Assembly: GCA_905234265.1 (NCBI GenBank)
Contig: CAJOHJ010000008.1
Location: 1-64,000, forward strand
Direction of reading: 5' to 3'
Length of the DNA: 64,000 bases
Source of the DNA: an uncultured Prevotella sp.
GTDB taxonomy: Bacteria > Bacteroidota > Bacteroidia > Bacteroidales > Bacteroidaceae
How positions within the stretch are numbered: the first letter of the stretch is position 1; each line of letters opens with the position of its first letter. The notes beneath the pieces are model-generated. The model saw only the letters and a program-made list of their open reading frames with translations, had not been told where the DNA came from and did no database searches. This document shows, piece by piece, positions 49,757 to 58,680 of this stretch. The translations under genes and the position numbers were made by a program.

Positions 49757-51112
49757 ATGAAGTCAACAACCTTTTCCAAAATCATCTTTTCCACCTTCCT
49801 GGTGATGTTTGCCCTTGCTGCCACTGACGCCAATGCCCAGAAGCGCAGCAAGAAGGCAGCAAAGCCTGCAGCGCAGGCGGCCGTCGCCGAAACCGTTGCA
49901 GTGCCGGACACGGCCGCGGTGGTGAAAGACTACATCGACTCGATAGCCGTGCTTAAGGCACGCCTGGATGCTGCCATGCGCGAGAACGACTCGCTGCGCA
50001 GCGAGTCGACCGACGGGCGCATGCTGAGGCTCTTTGCTCCCACGACGTTCTATCACAACGGCGTGCAGCGGACTCTCTCGTTTGCTCCGCAGACGGGCGA
50101 CGACGTTACCGACGCTGTCGACAATGCGCTGATGTCGCTCTACATGCGCCGCCCTGATCTGGTGAAGAACACCGAGAGCCAGCTGCAGGCCGTAGGCACT
50201 CTCCGAGAGGATGTCAACCAGGAGCTGACGCAGGAGGTGGACCTCATGGACCACGCTGCCCCAGTGCCGGAGGAGACTGAGATTGCGCCTGTGGGACTGG
50301 TGGTTGAGAAGCCGAACTTCTGGAAATTCAAGGGCGACGGATATTTGCAGTTCCTGCAGAACTATTTCTCCGACAACTGGCACAAGGGCGGCGAGAGCAA
50401 TTACTCGGCACTTGGCGTGGTAACGCTGGAACTGAACTACAACGACAAGGAGAAGCTGAAGTTCGACAACAAGCTGGAGATGAAGCTCGGCTTCCAGACA
50501 TCGCGCTCGGACACGGTGCATAAGTTCAAGCCCAACAACGACCTCATCCGTCTTACCAGCAAGCTGGGCCTGCAGGCTCACAAGCAGTGGTACTACACCC
50601 TGCAGCTGCTGGCAGAGACACAGTTCACGAGGGGCTTGAAGGCCAACAATCCGAACACGTTCTCCGACTTCATGTCGCCGTTCACGCTTACCGTCGGTCT
50701 CGGTATGGACTACAAGGTGGAATGGCTGAACAAGAAGCTCACCGGCACCATAAACATGTCGCCGCTGGCGGTCAACTACCGCTACGTTGACCGCAGGAAC
50801 CTTGCAAAAGGCTTTGGCGTGAAGACCGACAAGCACGAACACTCGCTGACTGACTTCGGTTCGCAGCTGACAGCTTCGCTGCAGTGGGTGCTTACCGACC
50901 AGGTGACGTGGAAGACACGACTCTACGGATACACGTCTTACCACCGCGCGCTGATAGAATGGGAAAACCAGATACAATTAAAGGTCAGCAGATACATTTC
51001 TGCCAACCTCTTCCTCTATCCGCGCTTCGACGACACCGGCAAGCGCGACGACAACATAGGCTTCTGGCAATTCCAGGAATACAGCTCGATAGGACTGAAC
51101 TACTCGTTCTAA
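49757..51112 (+). CDS. DUF3078 outer-membrane protein
   Basis: A 451-residue exported protein: signal peptide about residues 1-27 (ending TDANAQ), then a Lys/Ala-rich stretch and a short coiled region (DYIDSIAVLKARLDAAMRENDSLRSE). From about 195 a beta-barrel-like DUF3078 domain runs to the C-terminus (NFWKFKGDGYLQFLQNYFSDNWHKGGESNYSALGVVTLELNYNDKEKLKFDNKLEM ... EYSSIGLNYSF, ending in Phe). Conserved in Bacteroidales; function unknown. ATG 49757 is preferred over an in-frame TTG just before it. It is probably cotranscribed with asd. Confidence 0.88.
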   Translation: MKSTTFSKIIFSTFLVMFALAATDANAQKRSKKAAKPAAQAAVAETVAVPDTAAVVKDYIDSIAVLKARLDAAMRENDSLRSESTDGRMLRLFAPTTFYHNGVQRTLSFAPQTGDDVTDAVDNALMSLYMRRPDLVKNTESQLQAVGTLREDVNQELTQEVDLMDHAAPVPEETEIAPVGLVVEKPNFWKFKGDGYLQFLQNYFSDNWHKGGESNYSALGVVTLELNYNDKEKLKFDNKLEMKLGFQTSRSDTVHKFKPNNDLIRLTSKLGLQAHKQWYYTLQLLAETQFTRGLKANNPNTFSDFMSPFTLTVGLGMDYKVEWLNKKLTGTINMSPLAVNYRYVDRRNLAKGFGVKTDKHEHSLTDFGSQLTASLQWVLTDQVTWKTRLYGYTSYHRALIEWENQIQLKVSRYISANLFLYPRFDDTGKRDDNIGFWQFQEYSSIGLNYSF

Positions 51113-51139
51113 GCGAACGCAAAATAAGGGTAAAAAGAA

Positions 51140-51171
51140 AAAGGATGAAGAGTCGCGACTCTTCATCCTTT
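51140..51171. terminator. Bidirectional terminator (32-bp perfect palindrome)
   Basis: AAAGGATGAAGAGT-CGCG-ACTCTTCATCCTTT forms a 14-bp stem, preceded by A-rich and followed by T-rich sequence. It lies between the convergent DUF3078 and DUF1573 genes and can serve both. Confidence 0.88.
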
Positions 51172-51193
51172 GCTTTTCTGCTTTCCCATCAGC

Positions 51194-51574
51194 TCATTTT
51201 GCCTCCGTCATGTCACCCTCAATGTAGAGGCGTGAGATTTCGACGGTGCCGTTGGAGCGTACGGTGATGTTCTTCTTGAAGTGGCCAGGCACTTTGCCTA
51301 CGCCGTTGTAGGTAACCTTTATTTCTCCGCTCTCGCCGGGCTGTATCGGAGTCTTGGTGTATTCAGGAACCGTGCATCCGCAAGAGGCAAGGGCCTGATT
51401 GATTACCAGCGGCTCGTTGCCGACATTGGTGAACTTGAAGGTGCAGCTCACCTTCGGGTCGTTCTCAGAAAAGGTGCCGAAATTGTGGCTGGTCTTCTCG
51501 AATTTTATCTGAGCCTGTGCCATGGCCATCGTCACTGAGCCAAGCAGCACAAACATTGTTATGATTTTCTTCAT
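51194..51574 (-). CDS. DUF1573 exported protein
   Basis: A 126-residue secreted protein: signal peptide about residues 1-19 (MKKIITMFVLLGSVTMAMA), then the DUF1573 immunoglobulin-like fold (IKFEKTSHNFGTFSENDPKVSCTFKFTNVGNEPLVINQALASCGCTVPEY...PIQPGESGEIKVTYN). The ASCGCT motif is the family hallmark. These proteins are abundant in Bacteroidales and often sit near the outer membrane; their function is unknown. It is a single-gene unit with a -7 box at 51603 and shares the palindromic terminator with its convergent neighbour. Confidence 0.92.
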   Translation of the reverse strand: MKKIITMFVLLGSVTMAMAQAQIKFEKTSHNFGTFSENDPKVSCTFKFTNVGNEPLVINQALASCGCTVPEYTKTPIQPGESGEIKVTYNGVGKVPGHFKKNITVRSNGTVEISRLYIEGDMTEAK

Positions 51575-51602
51575 AATGCTTTCTTTTGGTTAATAATCGG
51601 TG

Positions 51603-51610
51603 CAAAAATA
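51603..51610 (-). promoter_or_regulatory. -7 element of the DUF1573 gene
   Basis: Minus-strand TATTTTTG (51610-51603), 28 bases before ATG 51574; no clear -33. Confidence 0.45.
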
Positions 51611-51692
51611 TATTATTTAGACAGAAAACTTGCCATGAGGAATAATTTTTTGCCTATGCTTTAACCTCCTTTAACTGCATTTAAGATGCTTT

Positions 51693-53156
51693 CTACTTTT
51701 TGCGCACAGGGTCGCACGTAAGCCCACAGCCCAGCTTCTTGAAGATTTTGCGGTCTACCTCGGAGAGCATCACCGTTGAGTGTACCTGGCAGTCGCGCAG
51801 GCGCGGCAGCTGCTCCAGTGCGTGGCGGCAGCGCTCGTCGCTTTCCGACAGCACGCTCAGCGCTACCAGCACTTCGTCGGTGTGCAGGCGCGGGTTCTTG
51901 GCTCCGAGATATTCGGTCTTGGTCTTCTGCACAGGCTCTATGAGACTCTGAGGAATGAGCTTGGCGTCGTGGTCGATGCCGGCCAGATGTTTCGTGGCGT
52001 TGAGCAGCAGTGCTGCCGAGCAGCCCAGCAGTGGCGACGACTTGGCGGTGATGATGGTGCCGTCCTCCAGCTCGATGGCCGATGCCGTGTGTCCGCTAAG
52101 TTCCTGCTTGGCCTGTGCAGCCACGGTGACGCGGCGGTAGGCTGTGGTGATTTTAGCCTGGTTGAAGAGCATCTGTATCTTATGCACCTCAGCCTCGTTG
52201 TCGTAACCGTCGGCCATCTTGTTGGTGGCGTCGTAGTAGCGGCGGATGATTTCCTCGCGGCTGGCATTGCAGCACACCTCGTCGTCAGAAATGCAGAAGC
52301 CAACCATGTTGACGCCCATGTCTGTCGGCGACTTGTATGGATTTTCGCCGTAGATGCCCTCGAACAAGGCATTCAGCACGGGGAATATCTCGATGTCGCG
52401 GTTGTAGTTGACGGCTATCTTGTCGTATGCCTCAAGGTGGAACGGGTCTATCATGTTCACGTCGTTCAGGTCGGCGGTGGCAGCCTCGTATGCAATGTTG
52501 ACGGGATGCTTCAGCGGAAGGCTCCACACGGGGAACGTCTCGAACTTCGCGTATCCGGCGCGTATGCCGCGCTTGTTCTCATTGTACAACTGCGACAGGC
52601 ATACGGCCATCTTGCCGCTGCCGGGGCCGGGAGCCGTCACGATGACCAGCTCGCGCGATGTCTCTACGTAGTCGTTCTTGCCGAAACCCTCGTCGGAGGC
52701 TATCAGCTCCACGTTGTGCGGATAGCCGTCGATAAGATAGTGTACGTATGACTTTATGCCCATGCGCTCAAGGCGGTGGCGGAACTGGTCGGCGGCGTGC
52801 TGCCCGTTGTAGTGCGTGATGACCACTGAGCCGACCATGAAGTCGCGGCTCTGGAATTCGTCGCGCAGGCGCAGCACGTCCTCGTCGTAGGTGATGCCAA
52901 GGTCGGCGCGCACCTTGTTCTTCTCAATGTCTTCTGCAGAAACTACGATGACTATCTCCAACTGGTCGCGCAACTGGGCGAACATGCGTAGCTTTGAGTC
53001 TGGCTTGAAGCCGGGCAGCACGCGCGATGCATGGTGATCGTCGAACAATTTGCCACCTAACTCAAGGTACAGCTTGCCATCGAACTTGGCTATACGCTCA
53101 CGTATATGCTCCGACTGTACCTTCAGATATTTGTCGTTATCAAAACCAATCTTCAT
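51693..53156 (-). CDS. DUF1846 family protein
   Basis: A 487-residue cytoplasmic protein of the widespread DUF1846 family: MKIGFDNDKYLKVQSEHIRERIAKFDGKLYLELGGKLFDDHHASRVLPGF at the N-terminus. VTAPGPGSGKMAVCLSQLYNE near 185 is a P-loop-like motif, and DMGVNMVGFCISDD lies near 280. Structures of the family show a hexameric assembly, but its reaction is not established. The frame is open up to 53330, yet the conserved start is ATG 53156, matching the promoter at 53180-53210. Single-gene unit. Confidence 0.93.
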   Translation of the reverse strand: MKIGFDNDKYLKVQSEHIRERIAKFDGKLYLELGGKLFDDHHASRVLPGFKPDSKLRMFAQLRDQLEIVIVVSAEDIEKNKVRADLGITYDEDVLRLRDEFQSRDFMVGSVVITHYNGQHAADQFRHRLERMGIKSYVHYLIDGYPHNVELIASDEGFGKNDYVETSRELVIVTAPGPGSGKMAVCLSQLYNENKRGIRAGYAKFETFPVWSLPLKHPVNIAYEAATADLNDVNMIDPFHLEAYDKIAVNYNRDIEIFPVLNALFEGIYGENPYKSPTDMGVNMVGFCISDDEVCCNASREEIIRRYYDATNKMADGYDNEAEVHKIQMLFNQAKITTAYRRVTVAAQAKQELSGHTASAIELEDGTIITAKSSPLLGCSAALLLNATKHLAGIDHDAKLIPQSLIEPVQKTKTEYLGAKNPRLHTDEVLVALSVLSESDERCRHALEQLPRLRDCQVHSTVMLSEVDRKIFKKLGCGLTCDPVRKK

Positions 53157-53179
53157 ATTATGTGTATAATATTTGGCTG

Positions 53180-53210
53180 CAAAGTTACTAAAAAACGAGA
53201 GCAGAACAAA
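53180..53210 (-). promoter_or_regulatory. Promoter of the DUF1846 gene
   Basis: Minus-strand -7 TAACTTTG (53187-53180) and -33 TTTG (53210-53207), 19 bases apart; the leader is about 20 bases. Confidence 0.7.
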
Positions 53211-53315
53211 AAGAAAGTTTTCTTTTTTTCTGCCGAGTGCCAGTAACTTCGCGAATTCATTCGCAGAGTTACGAAAAAAATGAAAAATATGAAGTCTGAA
53301 AAATAAATTATTTCT

Positions 53316-53323
53316 TACCTTTG
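53316..53323 (+). promoter_or_regulatory. -7 element of the 53.4-61.7 kb envelope cluster
   Basis: TACCTTTG on the plus strand, about 137 bases upstream of the first gene's ATG. The leader carries repeated ACCATAA motifs (53371-53396) and no recognisable riboswitch. No clear -33 TTG. Confidence 0.5.
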
Positions 53324-53459
53324 CAAACAAAGTGAGAAAATGATAGCGAAATCAAAAAGGACCAACCATAAACCATAACCGAGACCATAACCATTGAGCG
53401 TAAATATAATAAGGTGTAATGCGGCAGGCCGGCGGCAAATGGGAAGTTCAACATAATAA

Positions 53460-54005
53460 ATGAATAGAATGATGAGAACGACGATTTCAACCATTGCAAT
53501 GCTGTTCATGCTCTGTCTTACTACAATGGGGCAGACCCATCAGGCTGATGTGGCAAAAATCCGCAAGGCCTATGCTGCGGCAAAGGCTGATGCCGACAAG
53601 GCGCTGAAGGGAACAGACCCGGGTATTGGCTACATGGTGATGACGAACACGCACGTGGCACCCGCCATCGGTCCGCAGAAGGAGACGCTGCAGTATTTTT
53701 ACCGCTGCAAGTATGACGAGACGGTTGGCATGTACTATTACAAGCCCTTCCTCATCACTCGCAAGTATAACGTCGCCGCACGGGACTTCTACGAAGAGTT
53801 TCTCTACATCGACTCTGACGAGGGTCTGAACTTCTTCTTCATGAAGAACGGTGAAAACGAAACGCGCTACTACTATTGGGGATGGAACGGCGGTGGCTCG
53901 CACGAGGTTGTCAAAGGTGAGCCACTGATGGACAATGTTTTTGCACTACGTCTGGCAACAGACCTGAACGAGGCTTTCACACGACTGATGAACCGCGACT
54001 ATTAA
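53460..54005 (+). CDS. Secreted protein of unknown function, first gene of the envelope cluster
   Basis: A 181-residue exported protein: signal peptide about residues 1-24 (ending TTMGQ). A helical Ala/Lys segment follows (ADVAKIRKAYAAAKADADKAL), then an aromatic beta-rich domain (YFYRCKYDETVGMYYYKPFLITRKYN, FFFMKNGENETRYYYWGWNGGGSHEV). No family recognised. ATG 53469 (MMRTTIST) is an alternative start. The TerB-like gene begins 37 bases later on the same strand, and all eight genes to 61672 share this direction. Confidence 0.75.
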   Translation: MNRMMRTTISTIAMLFMLCLTTMGQTHQADVAKIRKAYAAAKADADKALKGTDPGIGYMVMTNTHVAPAIGPQKETLQYFYRCKYDETVGMYYYKPFLITRKYNVAARDFYEEFLYIDSDEGLNFFFMKNGENETRYYYWGWNGGGSHEVVKGEPLMDNVFALRLATDLNEAFTRLMNRDY

Positions 54006-54042
54006 AGAGTTGGAGACAATAATTAATATCAATAAGAACACT

Positions 54043-54645
54043 ATGGCATTTGGAAATTTTATTAACAGCCTGAAGGGAATCTTCACGGAAGGTCCTCTTA
54101 AAGATTTGACAGAGGAAATGTCCCAGTCGCAAAACGAGAAGCAGTCACAGTTGCAGCCCGGGAAACTGTCAGCAGAGCAGGTTGTCATTACCGACGCATT
54201 CCGCAAGACGTTCAACGTCAATTCGCCCGTAAGGGAGAACATGCACAACAGTTTTATGTTCTCCATGCTGGTCATGGCATCGCACATCGTGATAGCCGAC
54301 GGCAAGGTAGAGCCTGAAGAGTACCAGTTCCTGGGCCAGTTCCTACGCGACAACTTCGGCGAGGAGACTGAAACCGAAGGCATGGAGGTTATGCGCAAGC
54401 TCATTGCAAAGCGCGAGGAACTGGAGGCTCGCAAGCCAATGGCCTTCATACAGATCATCGGTGACTGCGGCAGCCAGATCAGCCGCACGCTGAGCGAAGA
54501 CCTGCGCTACCAGATGCTGTCGATGCTGGCACGCATCGTCAAGTCGGACAAAAACATCACTGACACAGAGATTGAAGCCCTGCGCGACGTCGCCGTCTAC
54601 ATCGGCATGAAAACCGATGATGCCGATGCGCTGATGAAAGAATAG
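54043..54645 (+). CDS. TerB-like (tellurite-resistance/DnaJ-associated) helical protein
   Basis: A 200-residue cytoplasmic, mostly helical protein with two TerB-like repeats: MLVMASHIVIADGKVEPEEYQFLGQFLRDNFG (about residues 76-107) and YQMLSMLARIVKSDKNITDTEIEALRDVAVYIGM (about 159-192). Each has an acidic putative metal-binding loop (ADGKVEPEE, KSDKNITDTE). The N-terminal 50 residues are Gln/Ser-rich. TerB domains occur in stress and envelope systems and may bind divalent metal ions. The frame extends to a TTG at 54010, but ATG 54043 is the natural start. It is the only gene in the cluster that clearly lacks an export signal or membrane segment. Confidence 0.8.
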   Translation: MAFGNFINSLKGIFTEGPLKDLTEEMSQSQNEKQSQLQPGKLSAEQVVITDAFRKTFNVNSPVRENMHNSFMFSMLVMASHIVIADGKVEPEEYQFLGQFLRDNFGEETETEGMEVMRKLIAKREELEARKPMAFIQIIGDCGSQISRTLSEDLRYQMLSMLARIVKSDKNITDTEIEALRDVAVYIGMKTDDADALMKE

Positions 54646-54654
54646 TAAAAGATT

Positions 54655-55329
54655 ATGAAGAGACTAATGATTTTCGCCGCTGCTGCATTCTTTTTTGCTG
54701 CCTGCGGCAACAAGACTAATGGTGGGGCAGACGGCGCCGACTCGCTGAGTAATGACACCATCAACAAGGCAGAAGCCCTGGGCGCTCAGGCCGACGGCGT
54801 AGAGGCTGCTCCGGCCGACCTTTGGACAGAGGATGCCGTCAAGCTGCATGTACGGCAGATGTACGACCGCCTGAACGAGTTGGTCAACACCGCCAGTTTC
54901 AACCTCAACCAGATGGATGAGGAATTCTGCACCGGCTACTACCTCAGCGTTAAGCACAATATTGCCCTCCACGATGCCAATGCCAAGGGCGACATGCGTT
55001 TCTATGGCGACGAGGGCGGCTACCGCTGGTGGGTAGGCGTGGGTGCTCCCTTGAAGATTGCGTCGCTTGAGGCCGAACTGTTGACTGGCAATCAGGCCCG
55101 TGCCGTCGTCAGTTTCAAGATAGACCCGAAATTCATTGACGAACAGAAAGGCCATGACACCATGACGCTGGAACTCTGGATGGAGAACGGTCGCTGGCGT
55201 GTGAACAACTTCTTCGTTCCCGAGACTTTCGGTGACTGCGGCTATCTGGGCATGATGGAAGCTTACTCTCGCGAACACAATATTCCATTGGAGAGTGATG
55301 ATGAACCAACCGAAGGCGCGCCAGTATGA
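54655..55329 (+). CDS. Lipoprotein with DUF3828-like domain, paralogue of the next gene
   Basis: A 224-residue lipoprotein (MKRLMIFAAAAFFFAAC, Cys at 17). After a Gly/Asp-rich spacer (GGADGADSLSNDTINKAEAL) comes a domain of the DUF3828/NTF2-like kind: DAVKLHVRQMYDRLNELVN, YLSVKHNIALHDA, ending in beta-strands (LELWMENGRWRVNNFF). The next gene shares the DADSL...DSI.NA spacer and the closing strand pattern, so the two are probably tandem paralogues. It overlaps that gene by ATGA. Function unknown. Confidence 0.75.
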   Translation: MKRLMIFAAAAFFFAACGNKTNGGADGADSLSNDTINKAEALGAQADGVEAAPADLWTEDAVKLHVRQMYDRLNELVNTASFNLNQMDEEFCTGYYLSVKHNIALHDANAKGDMRFYGDEGGYRWWVGVGAPLKIASLEAELLTGNQARAVVSFKIDPKFIDEQKGHDTMTLELWMENGRWRVNNFFVPETFGDCGYLGMMEAYSREHNIPLESDDEPTEGAPV

Positions 55330-56252
55330 AGCAGCTTGCTTTTGCAATCGTCCTGATGCTCACGGCATGCGGCTATAAAACGGTCAAAGCCGGCACTGAT
55401 GCAGACTCGCTGACGGCCGACTCAATTATCAACGCAGGCATCGACAAGCATTCAGAGACTTATATCCGCCAGCGGCTTGACACTATTTATAGCGACATCA
55501 TGCGGCGGGTGACTGGCGAGACAGATGATATTCATCCGTATATGGGGGATGGCTTCAATCCTGACAGTGTCTATTGCTCGTCGCGCTATTACAGTCTGAT
55601 GAGACAGGCCGTTGACTTCGCCGACGAGATGGGTGACATCGTGTTTGACTACGACCATTGGGTATGTGGGCAGGACTTCTCAGAAAACTGGAACTACCAG
55701 ATTCAAAAGGTGCATCATATCACCGACTCTACGGCTTTGGCTGACATTACTGTCATCAACTTCGGCAGAAAGAACGAAGTGGCTCTCTCTCTCATCTTCG
55801 AGCGTGGCGACTGGTATGTCAATGATTTCGGCCCAGAGAATTCTGAAGGCTCCGACAAGGCATATTTCCGCCGCATTATCAGCGACGGCCTCATGGCTCG
55901 CAAGAAGGCTGAGGCACTTGTTGGAGAGTGGGGCTGGATTGGCGATGACGGTCCAGAATTGATACTTAATCTGAAGATGACCGACCACGGGCTGAAGGCT
56001 GGTCAGTGCGACGTCTACCGCATGTACGGCTTCGACAACACGACGGTTACTTTCAATGGCGAATATCTGTCTGTGTCGGAATCGGAGTACGATGAAAATG
56101 CGAAGAAAACCGTCAGGGACTTTAGTCTTTACGTTCATCTGAACAAAAACGGTGAGCTTGCAGGCACCTGCCATATTGTCCACCAGCTTGCCAGTGAAGA
56201 GTACGACGGTCCCATCACTCTCCGCAAAGGTTATTTCAAATATCGTAATTAA
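55326..56252 (+). CDS. Lipoprotein with DUF3828-like domain
   Basis: A 308-residue lipoprotein (MKQLAFAIVLMLTAC, Cys at 15). Spacer DADSLTADSIINAGIDKHS, then a DUF3828-like domain (YIRQRLDTIYSDIMRRV, YYSLMRQAVDFADEMGD, ALADITVINFGRKNEVALSLIFERGDWYVNDFG). An additional C-terminal beta-rich domain of about 110 residues follows (ELILNLKMTDHGLKAGQCDVYRMYG, ITLRKGYFKYRN). The start overlaps the upstream stop by ATGA, so the pair is translationally coupled. A 21-bp tandem array (56270-56324) separates it from the next gene. Confidence 0.75.
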   Translation: MKQLAFAIVLMLTACGYKTVKAGTDADSLTADSIINAGIDKHSETYIRQRLDTIYSDIMRRVTGETDDIHPYMGDGFNPDSVYCSSRYYSLMRQAVDFADEMGDIVFDYDHWVCGQDFSENWNYQIQKVHHITDSTALADITVINFGRKNEVALSLIFERGDWYVNDFGPENSEGSDKAYFRRIISDGLMARKKAEALVGEWGWIGDDGPELILNLKMTDHGLKAGQCDVYRMYGFDNTTVTFNGEYLSVSESEYDENAKKTVRDFSLYVHLNKNGELAGTCHIVHQLASEEYDGPITLRKGYFKYRN

Positions 56253-56269
56253 GATACAGTGTAGTAGCT

Positions 56270-56324
56270 GATGAATAATGAATACCATGAGATGAACAAT
56301 GCATACCATGAGATGAACAATGCA
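56270..56324. repeat. 21-bp tandem repeat between two lipoprotein genes
   Basis: TACCATGAGATGAACAATG plus CA occurs at 56283 and 56304, preceded by a degenerate partial copy (56270-56282). Each unit carries two ATG codons, and a short ORF of repeated YHEMNNA would be readable. It ends just before the start of the 56329 gene. Confidence 0.8.
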
Positions 56325-56328
56325 TAAC

Positions 56329-57825
56329 ATGACGAAACTCATGCTTGTGGCCGTCTGCGCAATGGCAGTGATGGTTAGCTGTAAGAACAAAGGAACGGCA
56401 AATGCCGGCGGCGGCAAGGATTCGTCGGGAACTGTCCTCGACAGCATCATTGAGGAGAACGACACCACGCCGATGCCGATGTTTCTGATGGGTGAAGACG
56501 GCCGCTATGCACTGATGCTCTATTGGTCGCATTTTGAAGAACCAAAGAAGAGCAAGGAATATCCAGAATACTTCGAGGAGGAACATCGCAGTTGGGTTCT
56601 GCAGGAGATGTTCCGCCGCAACAAGGCGCTATATACCAATATGCTCACGGACGGCAAGTTCGTCAAAATAAAGTTTATTGACGAGGTTCTGAAGGATCCC
56701 GATGGCGGCACTCCCAGCATCGGCATAATCCATGGCTGCCGTGAGATTCCGTCGCTCTGCGCCCGTTTCGATTTCGCCACCCCCAAGGATAAGAAGAAGG
56801 GCGACGGCAATGAGTGGGGGACTGTCATTGTCACCGACGGCTATCTTAAGACGCGCAAGTTTTTGCCTATCACGGTTTTTGAGGATACTTATTATAGCGA
56901 GGCAAAGCCACTGCCCGCCTCTGTCGTCATGCAATTAGAGAAGGTGTATGGCATGAAGGCTTCCCGTTCGGTTCTGATGGGTACGTTCGGCGATGACTAT
57001 ACCTACGGCTCCCTGCAGTTCAAAGGCGAATTTAAAAATGGCCCGAAAGAAGGATACGATGAGGAGCGAAAGTGCGCACTGGCCCTCGATGTACTCGTCA
57101 AGGGTGATAAGGTCTATGTCAATGAGCAGTATGGCTCTATGTATTCTGAGACGGACTACAGCTGGAATGTTGATGACGAAGGACAGTATGCCGGCTGCTG
57201 TCCATTGGCGGCTTTCGAGGGTCCCAAAGGGCTGGAGCTTTGCTATTATCGCGGTGCGCCGGAAAGCCAAACGGTAGGTATGTTCTACTTGCGCGAAGGC
57301 AAGCTCATCGAACAGGAGTATGCAGGTTATTACAACAGTATCGATGAGCAGATACCCGTTTGGAAGAAAGATTTCGAGACGATGGAAAAGATGTATCATG
57401 CCGACGAGTCTGGCGACGACGATGTGACGCTGGTCAAGTGGGCGCACCCCTTCATCAACTCCGGCAACGAGTGGATATGGCTTCGCGACAAGGACGACAA
57501 GAACGGTGCCTTCTTCATTCGTGAGGATGGCAAGCTGACGCTCGTAGCCATCGAAAATCCCCGTCTGAACCCTCTGACATGTGAGAAGAACGGCATCAGC
57601 TATCTCAAGCTGTCTGGGCCTGCCGGTGGGCCGTCTTGGTATGAGGAGATTTATGCCTACAAAAGCGGCAAGCGCCTCTGGCGTCTCAATGTGCTAAAGG
57701 TCTATGGCGAGATAGACGACGCCTACCTGAACGAAAAGAGCATCACCAAGGAACAGGCACAGGCCTATCTCGACCAGATTCCCCAGGGAGAGAAAATCAT
57801 CGCATCTTTCACTGACATCAAGTAA
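56329..57825 (+). CDS. Large lipoprotein of unknown function
   Basis: A 498-residue lipoprotein: MTKLMLVAVCAMAVMVSC with the lipidated Cys at 18, then a Gly/Ser-rich spacer. The body is rich in Tyr, Trp and acidic residues (YGSLQFKGEFKNGPKEGYDEERKCALALDVLVKGDKVYVNEQYGSMYSETDYSWNVDDEGQYAG). It is beta-rich by appearance, with no motif I recognise. ATG 56329 is chosen over 56320, which lies in the 21-bp repeat, because it gives a compact signal. The last codons (GACATCAAG then TAA) are copied in the following tandem repeat. Confidence 0.72.
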   Translation: MTKLMLVAVCAMAVMVSCKNKGTANAGGGKDSSGTVLDSIIEENDTTPMPMFLMGEDGRYALMLYWSHFEEPKKSKEYPEYFEEEHRSWVLQEMFRRNKALYTNMLTDGKFVKIKFIDEVLKDPDGGTPSIGIIHGCREIPSLCARFDFATPKDKKKGDGNEWGTVIVTDGYLKTRKFLPITVFEDTYYSEAKPLPASVVMQLEKVYGMKASRSVLMGTFGDDYTYGSLQFKGEFKNGPKEGYDEERKCALALDVLVKGDKVYVNEQYGSMYSETDYSWNVDDEGQYAGCCPLAAFEGPKGLELCYYRGAPESQTVGMFYLREGKLIEQEYAGYYNSIDEQIPVWKKDFETMEKMYHADESGDDDVTLVKWAHPFINSGNEWIWLRDKDDKNGAFFIREDGKLTLVAIENPRLNPLTCEKNGISYLKLSGPAGGPSWYEEIYAYKSGKRLWRLNVLKVYGEIDDAYLNEKSITKEQAQAYLDQIPQGEKIIASFTDIK

Positions 57826-57860
57826 CTCTTGCTGACATCAAGAAAACTCCCTCTGACATT
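57811..57860 (+). repeat. 20/21-bp direct repeat of a gene's 3' end
   Basis: CTGACATCAAG, the final codons of the lipoprotein gene, recurs at 57832 and, degenerate (CTGACATTAA), at 57853, a period of 20 then 21 bases. It fills the gap before the next gene. Confidence 0.6.
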
Positions 57861-57893
57861 AATTAACGAATATAAACCGCAAACATGTTATTT

Positions 57894-58658
57894 ATGAAGA
57901 AACTGTTGTTTGTAATTGCACTATGCCTGTCGGCTCTCTCTGGTTTACAGGCTCAGACCGTCCATCGCTATGATGCCAAGCTTGACGGGCGCATTCCTGT
58001 CACCATCGCGCTGCAGCAGACCAATGGGTCTGTCGTTGCAGGCTATATCTATTATCCGCGTGCCAAGACCCCGGCTCCCATAATGGTCATTGGCAGCGTG
58101 ATGCAATACCCCGACAACGAAGCCAGTTATTTCCTCAGCGAATACCAGAGCGACGGCAGTATCACCGGTACGATATCTATACAGCTCGAGAAAGGCAAGT
58201 TGCATGGCACTTGGACAAATCCCAAGACGCAGAAGACGATGGCGTTGGCAGGTGTCAGCGTCAGCCGACAGACGCCGGAATGGTTCACCGAGTCGCTGCT
58301 TGTCCCTGAGGATGCCAGCAACATTGGACGTGAATACAGCTATGAGCAGTGGTCGCCGAAATACAATGAAAACATGGGCGGCACCATTAGCTTCCGTGCT
58401 GCAGGCAAGAACAAGGTGCATTTCGAGTGCATGAATGCCTTCAACAATATCGCAGAGGGCAGCAGCGAGGAAGGACGTCCCGCTGTACTCGACGGCAACG
58501 TGTTTGAATACTATGAGGTCAACGAGTGCCACTATGCTTTCCGTGCAACCTTCTTCCGTCGCTTCGTGGTGCTTGAAAGCATCAGCGGCGGAGAGTCAAC
58601 CAGATGTTTTGGCATGAATGCCTCTTTCGATGGAGTGTATGTAAAAGTTAAGCAGTAA
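57894..58658 (+). CDS. Secreted protein of unknown function
   Basis: A 254-residue exported protein: signal peptide about residues 1-20 (MKKLLFVIALCLSALSGLQA). A beta-rich domain follows (RYDAKLDGRIPVTIALQQTNGSVVAGYIYYPRAKTPAPIMVIGS, YFLSEYQSDGSITGTISIQLEKGKLHGTWTNPKTQK), reminiscent of lipocalin-like or jelly-roll periplasmic proteins. The second half has paired Cys and aromatic strands (VHFECMNAFNNIAEG, YYEVNECHYAFRATFFRRFVVLES). No family assigned. ATG 57894 is preferred over 57885. The beta-helix gene starts 22 bases later. Confidence 0.72.
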   Translation: MKKLLFVIALCLSALSGLQAQTVHRYDAKLDGRIPVTIALQQTNGSVVAGYIYYPRAKTPAPIMVIGSVMQYPDNEASYFLSEYQSDGSITGTISIQLEKGKLHGTWTNPKTQKTMALAGVSVSRQTPEWFTESLLVPEDASNIGREYSYEQWSPKYNENMGGTISFRAAGKNKVHFECMNAFNNIAEGSSEEGRPAVLDGNVFEYYEVNECHYAFRATFFRRFVVLESISGGESTRCFGMNASFDGVYVKVKQ

Positions 58659-58680
58659 GCAACGACAACGAGCATATATT

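Noticed and set aside
49763..50977. 404-residue minus-strand ORF opposite DUF3078
   Set aside because: Composition typical of an antisense shadow, and the plus-strand protein has a signal peptide and ends in a barrel-type Phe.
53324..53459. Riboswitch or leader peptide in the 5' region of the envelope cluster
   Set aside because: Only repeated ACCATAA motifs and a 12-codon open frame; no conserved structure recognisable by eye.
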